A DNA stretch of 64,000 nt from Radicibacter daui (GCA_030657355.1 CP131056.1:2562501-2626500); one strand, 5' to 3'. Numbered from the stretch's first letter, positions 1-8,471 are shown. Numbers and translations are program-made. Notes: a model not told the origin generated them from the letters alone.

Positions 1-1
1 C

Positions 2-679
2 GCTGAGGATGTTCGCCTGCGGCTGCCGCAATTCTCCCTGCCGGATGAAGACCGGGTGCGGTATCTCGACCTGCCCTTCGTGCACCGTTTCCACACCCCA
101 GTCGAGCCGGATGGCAACGTGATCATCCTGCTGCATGGCAGCGGCGGCAATGAAGCCGACCTGATGCCCTTTGCCGCCCGGCTGGCGCCTCACGCCACGC
201 TGCTGGGGGTGCGCGGGCGCAGCACGGAGGAAGGCAATCTGCGCTGGTTCCGCCGCCTTGCCGGTGGTGGCTTCGATCAGCAGGATATCCGCTCCGAAGC
301 CGCCGCTTTTGCAGCCTTTATCGAGGAGCTTGTTGCCGGGTACCGGCTGGCGCCGGAAAAGCTGAGTTTTATCGGCTATTCCAACGGCGCCAATTTCCTC
401 GCTGCCGCCATGATGCTGCACCCACCGCTAGCAAGCCGGTGCCTGCTGCTGCGCCCGGTTTCGGTGCTGGAGAACCCACCGCAGGCAGACCTTACCGGCA
501 GCCGGATCGTCATCCTCGACGGACGCGATGATCCCTACCGGCAACAGCACCCTTCTCCGGCAGACGCACTGCGCGCCCGCTGTGCGGACGTCACCAGCCA
601 TATGGTGCACGCCGGCCATGAACTCAGCCCGGACGATAGTGCAGTCGCCCGCAACCTTACGACGGGCTGGTTCGCTTAA
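2..679 (+). CDS. MhqD-like alpha/beta hydrolase, 5' end cut by window edge
   Basis: Serine hydrolase of the phospholipase/carboxylesterase family, close in pattern to Bacillus MhqD, which sits in quinone and aromatic-stress operons. Counting from the GTG at 56, the oxyanion segment LLHGSGGNE is near residue 25, the nucleophile is Ser109 in GYSNG, the acid is in the DGRDDP segment (about residue 158) and the catalytic His is 188 in AGHEL. The reading frame stays open, with normal GC-ending codons, from 56 back to the window edge, and no ribosome-binding site precedes the GTG. The gene therefore probably starts upstream and may be a fusion. Substrate unknown. Confidence 0.75.
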   Translation, partial: AEDVRLRLPQFSLPDEDRVRYLDLPFVHRFHTPVEPDGNVIILLHGSGGNEADLMPFAARLAPHATLLGVRGRSTEEGNLRWFRRLAGGGFDQQDIRSEAAAFAAFIEELVAGYRLAPEKLSFIGYSNGANFLAAAMMLHPPLASRCLLLRPVSVLENPPQADLTGSRIVILDGRDDPYRQQHPSPADALRARCADVTSHMVHAGHELSPDDSAVARNLTTGWFA

Positions 680-697
680 AGCGCGGCGGCGCCGGTC

Positions 698-1207
698 TCA
701 GATCAGCTTTGCCCGATAGATTTCGGTGGCGGGCAGCGGCAGCAGGCGCTCCGCCATTTCGCGCTTCAGCTCTTCATGGCGCGCTGTTTCGGCCGGGCTT
801 TTGTCCTTTTTGGCGCCGAGGGTCACGAACTCCTCGCGCACATGGCCGGGCGTGATGGTGGCTTCCGCCGTCTTGCCGCGATAGCTGAAACGGAAAAGAT
901 AGGGGCCCGGCAGATCCGTGATCACATCCTTGCCGCCAAGGCTGCGGTCAACGATGAGGCGCCCTTCCGTCAGGGCGCGCGTTACCATCTCCAGCGCATC
1001 GCGCCCGCCGGGGCCGGTGAAGGCGGTGACGATGGAGATTTCGCGCCGCTCCGGCGGCGTATCGGAAAGCAGCGGAAACGCCGCCTGCATGGCCTTCAGC
1101 CCATGCACCACGCCGCCGGGGAAACCACCGCCGTGATACTCCATGATCGACGCGAAGGTGAAAGTGAGATGGGTGCCGTTTTCGGCAACGGTGATGGCGT
1201 CAGACAT
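698..1207 (-). CDS. FmdE-like domain protein lacking the family cysteines
   Basis: A 169-residue soluble protein, last gene of the iron-transport operon. Its start overlaps the end of the preceding gene by 8 bases. The pattern resembles the FmdE (formylmethanofuran dehydrogenase subunit E) domain: an HG...PG segment (YHGGGFPGG, about residue 24), a GxxDALEMVTR segment (about 70) and a following beta-rich FRFSYRGK segment. In usual FmdE proteins the first two segments carry cysteines; here they read FPG and GPGGRD, and no zinc ribbon follows. Metal binding is therefore doubtful and the function unknown. The family call is by pattern only. Confidence 0.5.
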   Translation of the reverse strand: MSDAITVAENGTHLTFTFASIMEYHGGGFPGGVVHGLKAMQAAFPLLSDTPPERREISIVTAFTGPGGRDALEMVTRALTEGRLIVDRSLGGKDVITDLPGPYLFRFSYRGKTAEATITPGHVREEFVTLGAKKDKSPAETARHEELKREMAERLLPLPATEIYRAKLI

Positions 1208-2504
1208 TCAGCCAGGCTTTCAGATTGGGGATGAACCGGTCGAGAAACAGCGTCGTCGCCGGCATGAAATGCGAGCCGTGGTGAAACATCGGATCGAGCG
1301 AGGTGACGATCAGCCGGCCGGGGGTGGAGGCCCCATCCACATAGAGCACCGCCTTCCCTTCCCCATCACGCACCAGCACCTCGGCGCCGGCGGGGGGAGC
1401 GAACCAGCCATGCAGATGCCAGGTGACATCCGCCTTGCCCATACCGGCCATCAACGGGTGCCCGGGCGCGGTGATCTCCACGCCAAGATCGGCCCCCGGC
1501 TCCAGCCACCACCACCAGTTGGTCGGTGTGGGGATGAAGCTTATGGACGGCAGCCACAGTTCGCTGTTGCTCTCGCCGGTGGCCACCACTGTGCCGCCAG
1601 CTGCCAGATGCCGCGCGATCACTGCCTTCTGCGCCATGAGGCGCCCGGCGGGCGAGCGGCAGGGTACCCACAGGATATCATCCGGGCGCAGGGTGTCGCC
1701 CAGTTCCTCCGGCCGGCACACAACATCAAACGCCTCGCTATAACGGGCGCCGAGCAAGCTGTGGGTGTGATAATAACTGCCGCAGGAAGGGGCCACCATC
1801 CGGCGGCGCCCGGCCTTCGCCCGGCGTGACGCCGGATAGGGTTCGGCTGGCATCAGGGGCAAGACGGCTTCCGACCGGGTCACCCCCGCAAGATCAGGGG
1901 CGAGGCACGGGCCGCCCGCGGCCCAGCGGATAATGCGGTCCGTCAGTTCGCCCGGCAGGCCCCATTCCACGCCCAGAGCGCCGAGATCATTGCCGGAATG
2001 GGAGAAGAACCGGCCGCCGCCCGGCATCACCCACACCCAGTCAACCGGCACGCCGGCGGGCCCGAGGCCATTGATCGCCACTGCCCCTTCCGGCAGCGGA
2101 TTGCAGCCGCGACCGTAAAAACCGGCGACGCCCTTGTTGGTCTCCAGCTGTTTGAGGTCGATACCGTCAAACAGCGGATGCGGGTTCAGGCTGTGGAGGT
2201 CAAAATCCGCGCGTTTCGGCTGCCGGATCGGCTGGTACGGCGCCATGCCCTCCACCAGCGGGCGCACCAGATGGCCGTTGAAGAACCAGCGCCCGCCACG
2301 GGCCAGAAAATCGGCGAGGCTATCCTTCATCTCCAGCAGGGCATCCTGATCCAGCTGGTTGTCGGTGATGAGGCCGGAGAAAGAGAGAAGGTGCCGCGGT
2401 GTGAATTCCGCCTGCGGCAGGATTGTCACCTCACCGCGCCCGGCCGCAGCGGCGAGCCGTGGAGGCGGCGCGCCCCAGACGGATTGCAGGTAAAGGACGC
2501 TCAT
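1200..2504 (-). CDS. Tandem GATase1/ThuA-like hypothetical protein in iron operon
   Basis: A 434-residue cytoplasmic protein with no signal peptide or membrane span. Its start overlaps the ABC ATPase by 4 bases and its end overlaps the FmdE-like gene by 8, so translation is probably coupled. Two halves (about 40-200 and 230-430) follow the same plan: a helix ending in ARGG or AAGG, a strand, an NPHPLFDG or PGHPLMAG segment, then a GGR- or PGR-containing strand. This is reminiscent of the glutamine-amidotransferase-like/ThuA fold in duplicate. I see no clear catalytic Cys-His pair in either half. Function unknown; position suggests a role with the imported iron complex or its ligand. Confidence 0.55.
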   Translation of the reverse strand: MSVLYLQSVWGAPPPRLAAAAGRGEVTILPQAEFTPRHLLSFSGLITDNQLDQDALLEMKDSLADFLARGGRWFFNGHLVRPLVEGMAPYQPIRQPKRADFDLHSLNPHPLFDGIDLKQLETNKGVAGFYGRGCNPLPEGAVAINGLGPAGVPVDWVWVMPGGGRFFSHSGNDLGALGVEWGLPGELTDRIIRWAAGGPCLAPDLAGVTRSEAVLPLMPAEPYPASRRAKAGRRRMVAPSCGSYYHTHSLLGARYSEAFDVVCRPEELGDTLRPDDILWVPCRSPAGRLMAQKAVIARHLAAGGTVVATGESNSELWLPSISFIPTPTNWWWWLEPGADLGVEITAPGHPLMAGMGKADVTWHLHGWFAPPAGAEVLVRDGEGKAVLYVDGASTPGRLIVTSLDPMFHHGSHFMPATTLFLDRFIPNLKAWLNV

Positions 2505-3259
2505 GCCGCCTCGATACCGGCAAAAGCCGGCAGGATGGCGCGGCGCTCTTCGCCCTCCGGCCCGGCCACGGAAACCCAGCGCATGGGCACGCCGTAAAGA
2601 CGTCCGAGTTTTTCCGGCTCGATCATCTCATGGACGGGGCCATGCACCTCCTCCCCGCCCGGCATCATCAGCAGCACGTCATCGGCTGCCGCCAGGGCGT
2701 GGTTCGGGTCATGGGTGGTAAAGAGAATGGCCTTGTCGCGCCTGAGGCGCAGCCGGTCCAGCAGCTCCAGCGTGCGGGACTGGTTGCCGAGATCCAGCGC
2801 CGAAGTCGGCTCATCGAACAGCAGCGCGGGCGAGCCGGTGGCAAGCGCCCGGGCAATCAGCACCATCTGGCGCTGGCCGCCGGAAAGGCGATCATAACGA
2901 AGGGTGGCCAGGTGCCCGGCCCCCACCTCCTCCAGCGCCTGCAGCGCGGCTGCCTGATCGCCGGAGCCGGGCTGGCCGAAAAGGCCGAGCCGGGCGGCAC
3001 GGCCCATCACCACTACTTCAAGGCCGGTAAGGCGTGCCTGCGAGGCGCCGTGCTGGGGCACATAGCCGCTGACCGGCGGCGCCTGCCGGCTGCCCTGCCG
3101 CAAGGGCTGCAATCCCAGCAAGGCGCGCAGCAAGGTGGTCTTGCCCCGGCCGTTGGGACCGAGGATGGCCATGGAGCGCCCCACCGGCACGGAGAAGCTG
3201 ATGCCGGAGAAGAGCGTGCGCTCGCCAAAGGCAACGGCAGCATCCTGAAGCCCGATCAT
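2501..3259 (-). CDS. Iron-complex ABC transporter ATP-binding protein (FepC/FecE type)
   Basis: Nucleotide-binding subunit of an iron-siderophore/haem/cobalamin-class ABC importer (252 residues, normal for the family). Walker A is GPNGRGKT at residues 34-41, the signature is LSGGQRQ at about 124, Walker B is LLFDEPTSALD, and the switch His is in TTHDPNHAL. The start overlaps the permease stop by 4 bases and the end overlaps the next gene by 4. It energises import through the permease at 3256-4308. The exact ligand cannot be read from this subunit. Confidence 0.9.
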   Translation of the reverse strand: MIGLQDAAVAFGERTLFSGISFSVPVGRSMAILGPNGRGKTTLLRALLGLQPLRQGSRQAPPVSGYVPQHGASQARLTGLEVVVMGRAARLGLFGQPGSGDQAAALQALEEVGAGHLATLRYDRLSGGQRQMVLIARALATGSPALLFDEPTSALDLGNQSRTLELLDRLRLRRDKAILFTTHDPNHALAAADDVLLMMPGGEEVHGPVHEMIEPEKLGRLYGVPMRWVSVAGPEGEERRAILPAFAGIEAA

Positions 3260-4308
3260 GCCCGGTTCGCCTCCCGGAAATGCCGGCGCAGCAGATAGCC
3301 GAAGACCGGCGCGCCTATGAGCGCGGTAAGCACGCCGAGCGGGATTTCGGCTGCCGTCAGCGTGCGGGCGAGCGTATCGACGAAGGTGAGATAGGCCGCG
3401 CCCAGCAAGGCGGAAGCCGGGATCAACTGCCGGTGATCCTCCCCCACCAGGATGCGGGCGGCATGCGGCACCACAAGGCCGATCCAGCCGACGATACCGG
3501 CCACGGCAACGGAAGTGCCGGTCATCAGAGAAATGGCAATGAAGACATACCAGCGCTCCCGGTCGGGGTTGACGCCGAGCGAACGCGCCTCCTGCTCCTC
3601 CAGCGCCAGCAGGTTGAGCCGGTAGCGCAGGAACCAGATCGCCACGAGGCCCAGCCCCATGCCCGGCACCGCGAGCGCCAGCCGCCCCCAGGTGGCGGTG
3701 GAGAAGGACCCCATCAGCCAGTAGACGATGGCCGGCAGCGAGGTGTTGGGGTCAGCCACAAACTGTATGACGGAGACAAGCGCGGCAAACAGCGCGCCGA
3801 TCACCATGCCGGAGAGGATGACGGTGATCACCTCTGTGCGGCCATTGATGCGGGCCAAAAACCCGACCAGCACAAGCGCACTGAGGCCGAAGACAAAAGC
3901 GAGCCCCAGCAGCACCGTGCCACCGAAACCGAAGAGGATGGCAAGCGCCCCGCCAAAGGCCGCCCCCTGGCTGATGCCAAGCACCTGCGGGGAGACCAGC
4001 GGATTGCGGAATACGCCCTGCAGGGCCGCGCCGCCCACGGCAAGTGCGGCCCCGGAAAGCGCGGCCAGCAGCACACGCGGCAGCCGCACCAGCAGCACGA
4101 TGCGCTCATCCATCTGGGTGATGGCGGCGTGCGGATCGAGCGCGGCAGCGGAGAGGATTTCCGCCACGCGCGGCACCGTCACCGAAAACCGGCCGGCGCC
4201 GATGGAAAACAGCATGGCTGCCACCATCAGCGCCGTCAGCACGCCCCATGTGCCGAAGCGAAGCCCCGGCACAGTGAGGCGACGGCCGAGCGCAAGCGCG
4301 GCCCGCAT
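3256..4308 (-). CDS. FecCD-family iron-complex ABC permease
   Basis: Inner-membrane permease of about 350 residues, usual for the BtuC/FecCD family, with roughly ten hydrophobic segments. Family motifs are visible: LPRVLLAALSGAALAVGGAA, then QGVFRNPLVSPQVLGISQGA, and the coupling-helix segment GWIGLVVPHAARILVG. The ATG at 4308 is chosen because it begins the first hydrophobic region and lies next to the binding-protein stop at 4310. The frame extends further upstream, but that part reads as low-complexity antisense of the neighbouring gene. Confidence 0.9.
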   Translation of the reverse strand: MRAALALGRRLTVPGLRFGTWGVLTALMVAAMLFSIGAGRFSVTVPRVAEILSAAALDPHAAITQMDERIVLLVRLPRVLLAALSGAALAVGGAALQGVFRNPLVSPQVLGISQGAAFGGALAILFGFGGTVLLGLAFVFGLSALVLVGFLARINGRTEVITVILSGMVIGALFAALVSVIQFVADPNTSLPAIVYWLMGSFSTATWGRLALAVPGMGLGLVAIWFLRYRLNLLALEEQEARSLGVNPDRERWYVFIAISLMTGTSVAVAGIVGWIGLVVPHAARILVGEDHRQLIPASALLGAAYLTFVDTLARTLTAAEIPLGVLTALIGAPVFGYLLRRHFREANRA

Positions 4309-4309
4309 T

Positions 4310-5410
4310 TCAGTTGACCGTCCCGCTGGCCTTGAACTGGGCGTAGTTGGTCTCGCCGCCCTGCATCTCGATCCACAGGATGCCGTCGATATCGCCGTCG
4401 GTGAGCTCGTAATTATAGAGCGACTTGTACGCCTTGCGCATTTCGGTGCGCAGGTCGTAGTGGAAGACTTCCGGGTGCAGCAGGTCGGCAATCCACATCC
4501 AGGTCAGCGGGCTTTCCTGGTTGGGCGGGTCCCAGCGGTAGCCGCCGAGCGGCATCTTGTAGACCTTGTGATCCTTGGCGGCGTTGGTCAGCGACAGGAT
4601 GGGGTCGTTATAGACCCAGCTGATATCGAGCTTGGCCTCGAAGCTGTTGAGCAGGATGACGTCCGGGTTCCACTCCGCTACCTGCTCCGCACTGATGGCA
4701 ACACCATTGCCCTCAAGATTGGCCGAGGCCGAAATGCCGCCACCCAACTCGATATAGAAGGTGTTGTAATTACCCTTGGCGCCAGAGGCGAGCATGCCGC
4801 CGAGTGCGCGCTGGAGATAGAGCACGCGGGGTTTCTTGTCCGCCGGAATGGATTTTGAGGTCTCGGCGATCTCGGCCGCCACCCTGTCGCGCCAGCCATT
4901 GATCATCGCTGCCCGCTCGGGTTTGCCCATCGCGGTTGCCACCATGGCCTGATACTGCTGGGCCTTCTCCTCCGTGCCGTAGGAGATCAGCATGGCGGTC
5001 AGGCCGGCATTGGTGATCGGGTCGACAAGGTCGGCCCCGCGATCCGCCCATTGCACCACCAGATCGGGATTGGTGGCGGCCAGCTCCTCGACATTGGGAA
5101 TAAAGTTCGGCGCCGTGATGTCGGAGGGGATGTCCTTCGCCCCGGGATAAATCTTGCCAAGGATGCCTTCCATGATCGCCGACTTGGCCGTCGGGTTCAT
5201 GCCCACCAGTTTGCCGGTGCCGCCATCCATGGTGATGATGGTGGACGCCATGGGGATGGGAATGGACGCAATACGCTCCGCCGGTTTTGCCAGCGTCACC
5301 GTGCGGTTTTCATGATCGGTGATGACGATGGGATCGGCGGATGCGGTGCCGGCAGCGGCCATCGCGGCAAAAGTCAGGAGCGCCACCAGCGGGGCATGAG
5401 CGCGGGACAT
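4310..5410 (-). CDS. Periplasmic iron-complex-binding protein (TroA/FepB fold)
   Basis: A 366-residue binding protein, first gene of the operon. A Sec signal peptide is evident (hydrophobic residues 6-20, cleavage near TASA-DP at 25). The mature start VITDHENRTVTLAKPAERI is typical of Fe-siderophore and cobalamin binding proteins, as is the mid-region NVEELAATNPDLVV. It delivers ligand to the permease encoded just downstream. The upstream gap carries two Fur-like palindromes, supporting iron control. The ligand (siderophore, haem, other chelate) is not determinable from sequence; no TonB receptor lies in the window. Confidence 0.85.
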   Translation of the reverse strand: MSRAHAPLVALLTFAAMAAAGTASADPIVITDHENRTVTLAKPAERIASIPIPMASTIITMDGGTGKLVGMNPTAKSAIMEGILGKIYPGAKDIPSDITAPNFIPNVEELAATNPDLVVQWADRGADLVDPITNAGLTAMLISYGTEEKAQQYQAMVATAMGKPERAAMINGWRDRVAAEIAETSKSIPADKKPRVLYLQRALGGMLASGAKGNYNTFYIELGGGISASANLEGNGVAISAEQVAEWNPDVILLNSFEAKLDISWVYNDPILSLTNAAKDHKVYKMPLGGYRWDPPNQESPLTWMWIADLLHPEVFHYDLRTEMRKAYKSLYNYELTDGDIDGILWIEMQGGETNYAQFKASGTVN

Positions 5411-5431
5411 TGCGGAGCCTCTCGAAGCAAA

Positions 5432-5446
5432 TGAGAATAGTTCTCT
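5432..5446 (-). promoter_or_regulatory. Fur/Irr-like inverted repeat near binding-protein start
   Basis: GAGAA-TAG-TTCTC is a perfect 5-3-5 inverted repeat at 5433-5445, centred about 29 bases upstream of the start codon at 5410. Read as 7-1-7 it is TGAGAAT-A-GTTCTCT, near the classical Fur pattern. It is also close to the alphaproteobacterial Irr element (TTAGAA-N3-TTCTAA). Which regulator uses it is open. Confidence 0.5.
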
Positions 5447-5492
5447 TGTGCTGTCGAGGTCTCAAATTTCCTTAAATATGTCAATTCAATAC

Positions 5493-5507
5493 TGCGAGTG
5501 ACTCGCA
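5493..5507 (-). promoter_or_regulatory. Perfect 7-1-7 Fur-box-like palindrome
   Basis: TGCGAGT-G-ACTCGCA is an exact 7-1-7 palindrome in the AT-rich stretch 5460-5530 upstream of the iron operon. Fur boxes commonly follow a 7-1-7 plan, and alphaproteobacterial versions often have TGC...GCA ends. Together with the second repeat 47 bases nearer the gene it supports iron repression. Confidence 0.55.
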
Positions 5508-5576
5508 TTAAAATTAATACAAAGAACTAATCCGCGGCGCTCATTATGCAAGCCGGCCCTGAAGGACCGAGAATAA

Positions 5577-5613
5577 CCCTTTGAAATAACAAAGGGCGGC
5601 CTGATGACCGCCC
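5577..5613 (-). terminator. Two overlapping hairpins after the LigI gene
   Basis: Reading leftward from the lactonase stop (5646), GGGCGG...CCGCCC pairs (5608-5613 with 5594-5599) and is followed by TTTGTTATTT, a terminator-like layout. A second perfect 7-base stem, CCCTTTG...CAAAGGG (5577-5583 with 5590-5596), shares three bases with the first, so the two stems compete. Probably the end of the TetR-TRAP-LigI transcript. Confidence 0.5.
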
Positions 5614-5645
5614 CCTGCCCTGCCCGACAACACCGGCCGGCAGCT

Positions 5646-6512
5646 TCAAGACCAGTAAAGCCGCGTCGGGTTATCCACCAGCAGCGCCTGCAACTGCTCC
5701 GAACGCGGAGCGATGATCCTGAGAAGGTCCACCAGCGCGCCGTCATCCGGCATGTTCTGGTAGATGTTGGGATGCGGCCAGTCGGTGCCCCACAGCACCC
5801 GGTCCGGGAAACGCTCGACAAGGTAATTGCCGTAGCGCGCCGCATCCTCGAAGGGCGGGCCGGTGCGCGACAGGCGCTCGGAGCCGCTGACCTTCACCCA
5901 GAAACGCTCATCCTCCATCAGCTCCAGCAGCAGGCGGAACGCCAGCTGGTCGACGCCGGCGGCCGGGTCGATGCGGCCCATATGGTCGATGACCAGAACC
6001 ATCTCCAGCGAACGCAGGAACGGCGCCAGCTCTTCCAGCCGGAAAGCATCGAAATGCACCACGGCATGCCAGCCGAGCGGCCTGATCTTCTCCACGATCT
6101 CGCGGATGGCGCCGAAATCGGCCGCGGCACCGAGATGGGTGACGAAGTTGAAGCGCACGCCGCGCACGCCGCCCTCATGCAGGGCCTGCAACTCTATGGC
6201 GGAGATATCCCGCTCCACCATCGCGATACCGCGATAATTGCTGCCTCCCGCGGCCAGCGCATCCATCATCGCGCGGTTGTCGGTGCCATGGCAGCTTGCC
6301 TGCACAACAACAGAGCGGGCGAAGCCCAGATGGCGATGAAGCTCGAACAGTTTTTCCTTTGGCGCATCGACCGGCGTGTAGGTGCTGGAAGCGGCAAAGG
6401 GAAAGACCACCGCCGGGCCAAAGACATGACAATGGGCATCGCAGGCCCCGGCAGGCAGGGCGAGATCCGGCTTCTTGGGAGCCGGGTGAAACGGCAGCGC
6501 CAGTCTGGTCAT
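5646..6512 (-). CDS. ligI: 2-pyrone-4,6-dicarboxylate lactonase (LigI type)
   Basis: Amidohydrolase-superfamily hydrolase, probably opening 2-pyrone-4,6-dicarboxylate to 4-oxalomesaconate in protocatechuate/gallate 4,5-cleavage pathways. The 288 residues match the family's roughly 290. Visible motifs agree with Sphingobium LigI: DAHCHVFGP (His27, His29), QASCHGTDN, GVRFNF (Arg120), IDHMGR (Arg180), catalytic Asp244 in WGTDWPHPN, and C-terminal NPTRLYW. It starts 24 bases after the TRAP permease stop, so it is the last gene of the TetR-controlled operon. Related COG3618 lactonases and galactarolactone isomerases are alternatives, but the conserved arginines favour LigI. No LigAB or LigJ lies in the window. 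Confidence 0.8.
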   Translation of the reverse strand: MTRLALPFHPAPKKPDLALPAGACDAHCHVFGPAVVFPFAASSTYTPVDAPKEKLFELHRHLGFARSVVVQASCHGTDNRAMMDALAAGGSNYRGIAMVERDISAIELQALHEGGVRGVRFNFVTHLGAAADFGAIREIVEKIRPLGWHAVVHFDAFRLEELAPFLRSLEMVLVIDHMGRIDPAAGVDQLAFRLLLELMEDERFWVKVSGSERLSRTGPPFEDAARYGNYLVERFPDRVLWGTDWPHPNIYQNMPDDGALVDLLRIIAPRSEQLQALLVDNPTRLYWS

Positions 6513-6536
6513 GAGATCACTCGCTTTTTTCGATGA

Positions 6537-8471
6537 TTACGGGTGCTGCGTTCTGGGAGCGTGGCTGGCCGGGCGCAGGAAGCGCAGGAGCCCCAGCACC
6601 AGGATGGCAAGGCCCGCCGCCCGGGCGATGAGCGTCAATGCGCTCCCGTCATCCACCGGTGCCGGCCAGGCAACGAGGCAGGCCCCGGCACAGAAGACGA
6701 CCCGCTCCACGACCATCAGCGGCCGGGCGAACCAGCCGGCAAAGCCGATGCTGAGCCCGCTGACCGCCACCGTGGCCAGGATGATCGCCAGCGCGATCTG
6801 CAGGGGCGTGCCGATCATCAGCAGCCCCGGCATGGTCATGAACAGGAACGGCACCAGCAGTTTCACGAAACCCAGCCGCACCGCCTCCATCGCCGTGGCA
6901 TTGGCATTGGCACCGGAGATGCTGGCGGCGGCAAAGGCTGCCAGCGCCACCGGCGGCGTGATGGCCGACACGAGGCCATAATAGAAGATGAACATATGGG
7001 CAGAGATGGCCGGCAGGCCGAGTTTGGTCAGTGCCGGTGCTACCAGCACCGCCAGCAGCAGATAGGCTGCCGAGGTCGGCAGGCCCATGCCGAGCACGAA
7101 GGAGGCCAGCGCCGTCAGCAGCAGGATGATGAAGATGTTGTTGCCGCCCAGCTCCAGAATGAGGCTGGAGAGCATGAGCCCGAGGCCGGTGAGGTTCAGC
7201 ACACCGATCACCACACCGGCAGCAGCCACGGCTGCGACGATCGGCAAGGTGGAACGCAGCGTATCGCGGCAGATGCTGATGATATTGACAAGGCCGATGC
7301 GGGTATCCTTCCGCCAGGGCGAGATCAGCAGCGAAAAGGCGATGCAATAGACGGCCGCACGGGTGGGCGTCAGCCCCATCGCCATCAGCGCCACGAGGCC
7401 GACCAGCGGCAGCAGCAGATAACCCCGGCGGCGCAGCGTCGAGAACAGCAGCTGGATGCCGGCATCGCGGTCCGCCGCAAGGTTGAGGCGCCCGGCTTCC
7501 AGCCGCACCGAGATCATCAGCGCCAGTACATAGAGCAGGCCAGGCACCAGCGCGGCGAGCGCGATCTGGCCATAGGGCACACCCAGAATTTCCGCCATCA
7601 GGAAGGCCGCTGCCCCCATGACCGGCGGCAGGATCTGGCCCGCCGAGGCGGCTGCGGCCTCAATGGCGCCGGCAAGGGTTGCCGAATAACCAACCCGCTT
7701 CATGAGCGGAATGGTGAAGGTGCCGGTCGTCACCACATTGGCAACAGCGCTGCCATTGATGGTGCCAAGAAGCGCGCTGGAAAGCGCCGCGGAAAGGCCA
7801 GGCCCACCCTGCACACGGCCGGTGAGGCCGCGGGCGATATCGACGAACACCTCGCCGGTGCCAACCTTCATCAGCAGCGTGCCGAGCAGCGCGAAGAGGA
7901 AGATGTACTCCACCGCCACGCCCATCGGCACGCCATAGAAGCCTTCTGTCGACAGCATGAGCGTTGAGGTGAGCCGGGCGATGTCATAACCGCCATGGCC
8001 GTATTTGCCGGGAATGAGATAACCGAAATAGGCGTAGAGCAGCGCGGCCACGGAGACGAGAAACAGCGCCCAGCCGATGGAAAGCCGCACCAGCACCAGC
8101 ACGGCCACCAGCAGGCCAACGAATATCCAGCGGTCCACCGCCGTGGACATCGCCCCGTTCATGATGATGTCGAGATAGGAATGCCAGAGCCAGGGGCCGG
8201 GAATGGCCGCGGCAATGGCAAGCAGGTAGAGAATAATCCGCGCCGGAAGCAGCCGGTAGCGCAGGGCGATGGCCGAAAGCCCCGCCGCTGCGACAGCCGA
8301 GAAAAAGAGCGAACGCAGGAGCAGCGCCGTGATGCCCCCGAAATAGGCCCCGTAGATCACCAGGGCGGTGATGAAGAGAGCCAGCAGACAATAGAGTGTC
8401 GAGACAACTGCCCCCTCCCGGCTGCCAATAGCGGCATCCGGCAGGCGCAGGGCTTTGAGGGCGCCAGACAT
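6537..8471 (-). CDS. TAXI-type TRAP transporter fused permease (4TM-12TM)
   Basis: A 644-residue inner-membrane protein with about 16-17 hydrophobic segments, the size of fused small-plus-large TRAP permeases found with TAXI receptors. Family patterns include GTINGSAVANVVTTGTFTIP (about 235), EAAAASAGQILPPVMGAAAF (about 268) and GLPTSAAYLLLAVLVAPAL. It should couple solute uptake to an ion gradient using the receptor encoded at 8512-9447. It lies between receptor and lactonase genes, so the solute may be a pyrone or aromatic acid (inference). Confidence 0.9.
   Translation of the reverse strand: MSGALKALRLPDAAIGSREGAVVSTLYCLLALFITALVIYGAYFGGITALLLRSLFFSAVAAAGLSAIALRYRLLPARIILYLLAIAAAIPGPWLWHSYLDIIMNGAMSTAVDRWIFVGLLVAVLVLVRLSIGWALFLVSVAALLYAYFGYLIPGKYGHGGYDIARLTSTLMLSTEGFYGVPMGVAVEYIFLFALLGTLLMKVGTGEVFVDIARGLTGRVQGGPGLSAALSSALLGTINGSAVANVVTTGTFTIPLMKRVGYSATLAGAIEAAAASAGQILPPVMGAAAFLMAEILGVPYGQIALAALVPGLLYVLALMISVRLEAGRLNLAADRDAGIQLLFSTLRRRGYLLLPLVGLVALMAMGLTPTRAAVYCIAFSLLISPWRKDTRIGLVNIISICRDTLRSTLPIVAAVAAAGVVIGVLNLTGLGLMLSSLILELGGNNIFIILLLTALASFVLGMGLPTSAAYLLLAVLVAPALTKLGLPAISAHMFIFYYGLVSAITPPVALAAFAAASISGANANATAMEAVRLGFVKLLVPFLFMTMPGLLMIGTPLQIALAIILATVAVSGLSIGFAGWFARPLMVVERVVFCAGACLVAWPAPVDDGSALTLIARAAGLAILVLGLLRFLRPASHAPRTQHP

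Noticed and set aside
3280-4317. Long antisense frames opposite the permease, and similar ones elsewhere (for example 6543-7967, 38061-40718)
   Set aside because: Arg/His/Gln/Gly-rich composition typical of antisense reading of high-GC genes; real genes lie on the other strand.
4309-4491. Upstream extension of the FecCD permease to 4491
   Set aside because: Reads as low-complexity Ser/Thr/Arg antisense of the binding-protein gene; the ATG at 4308 starts the real protein.
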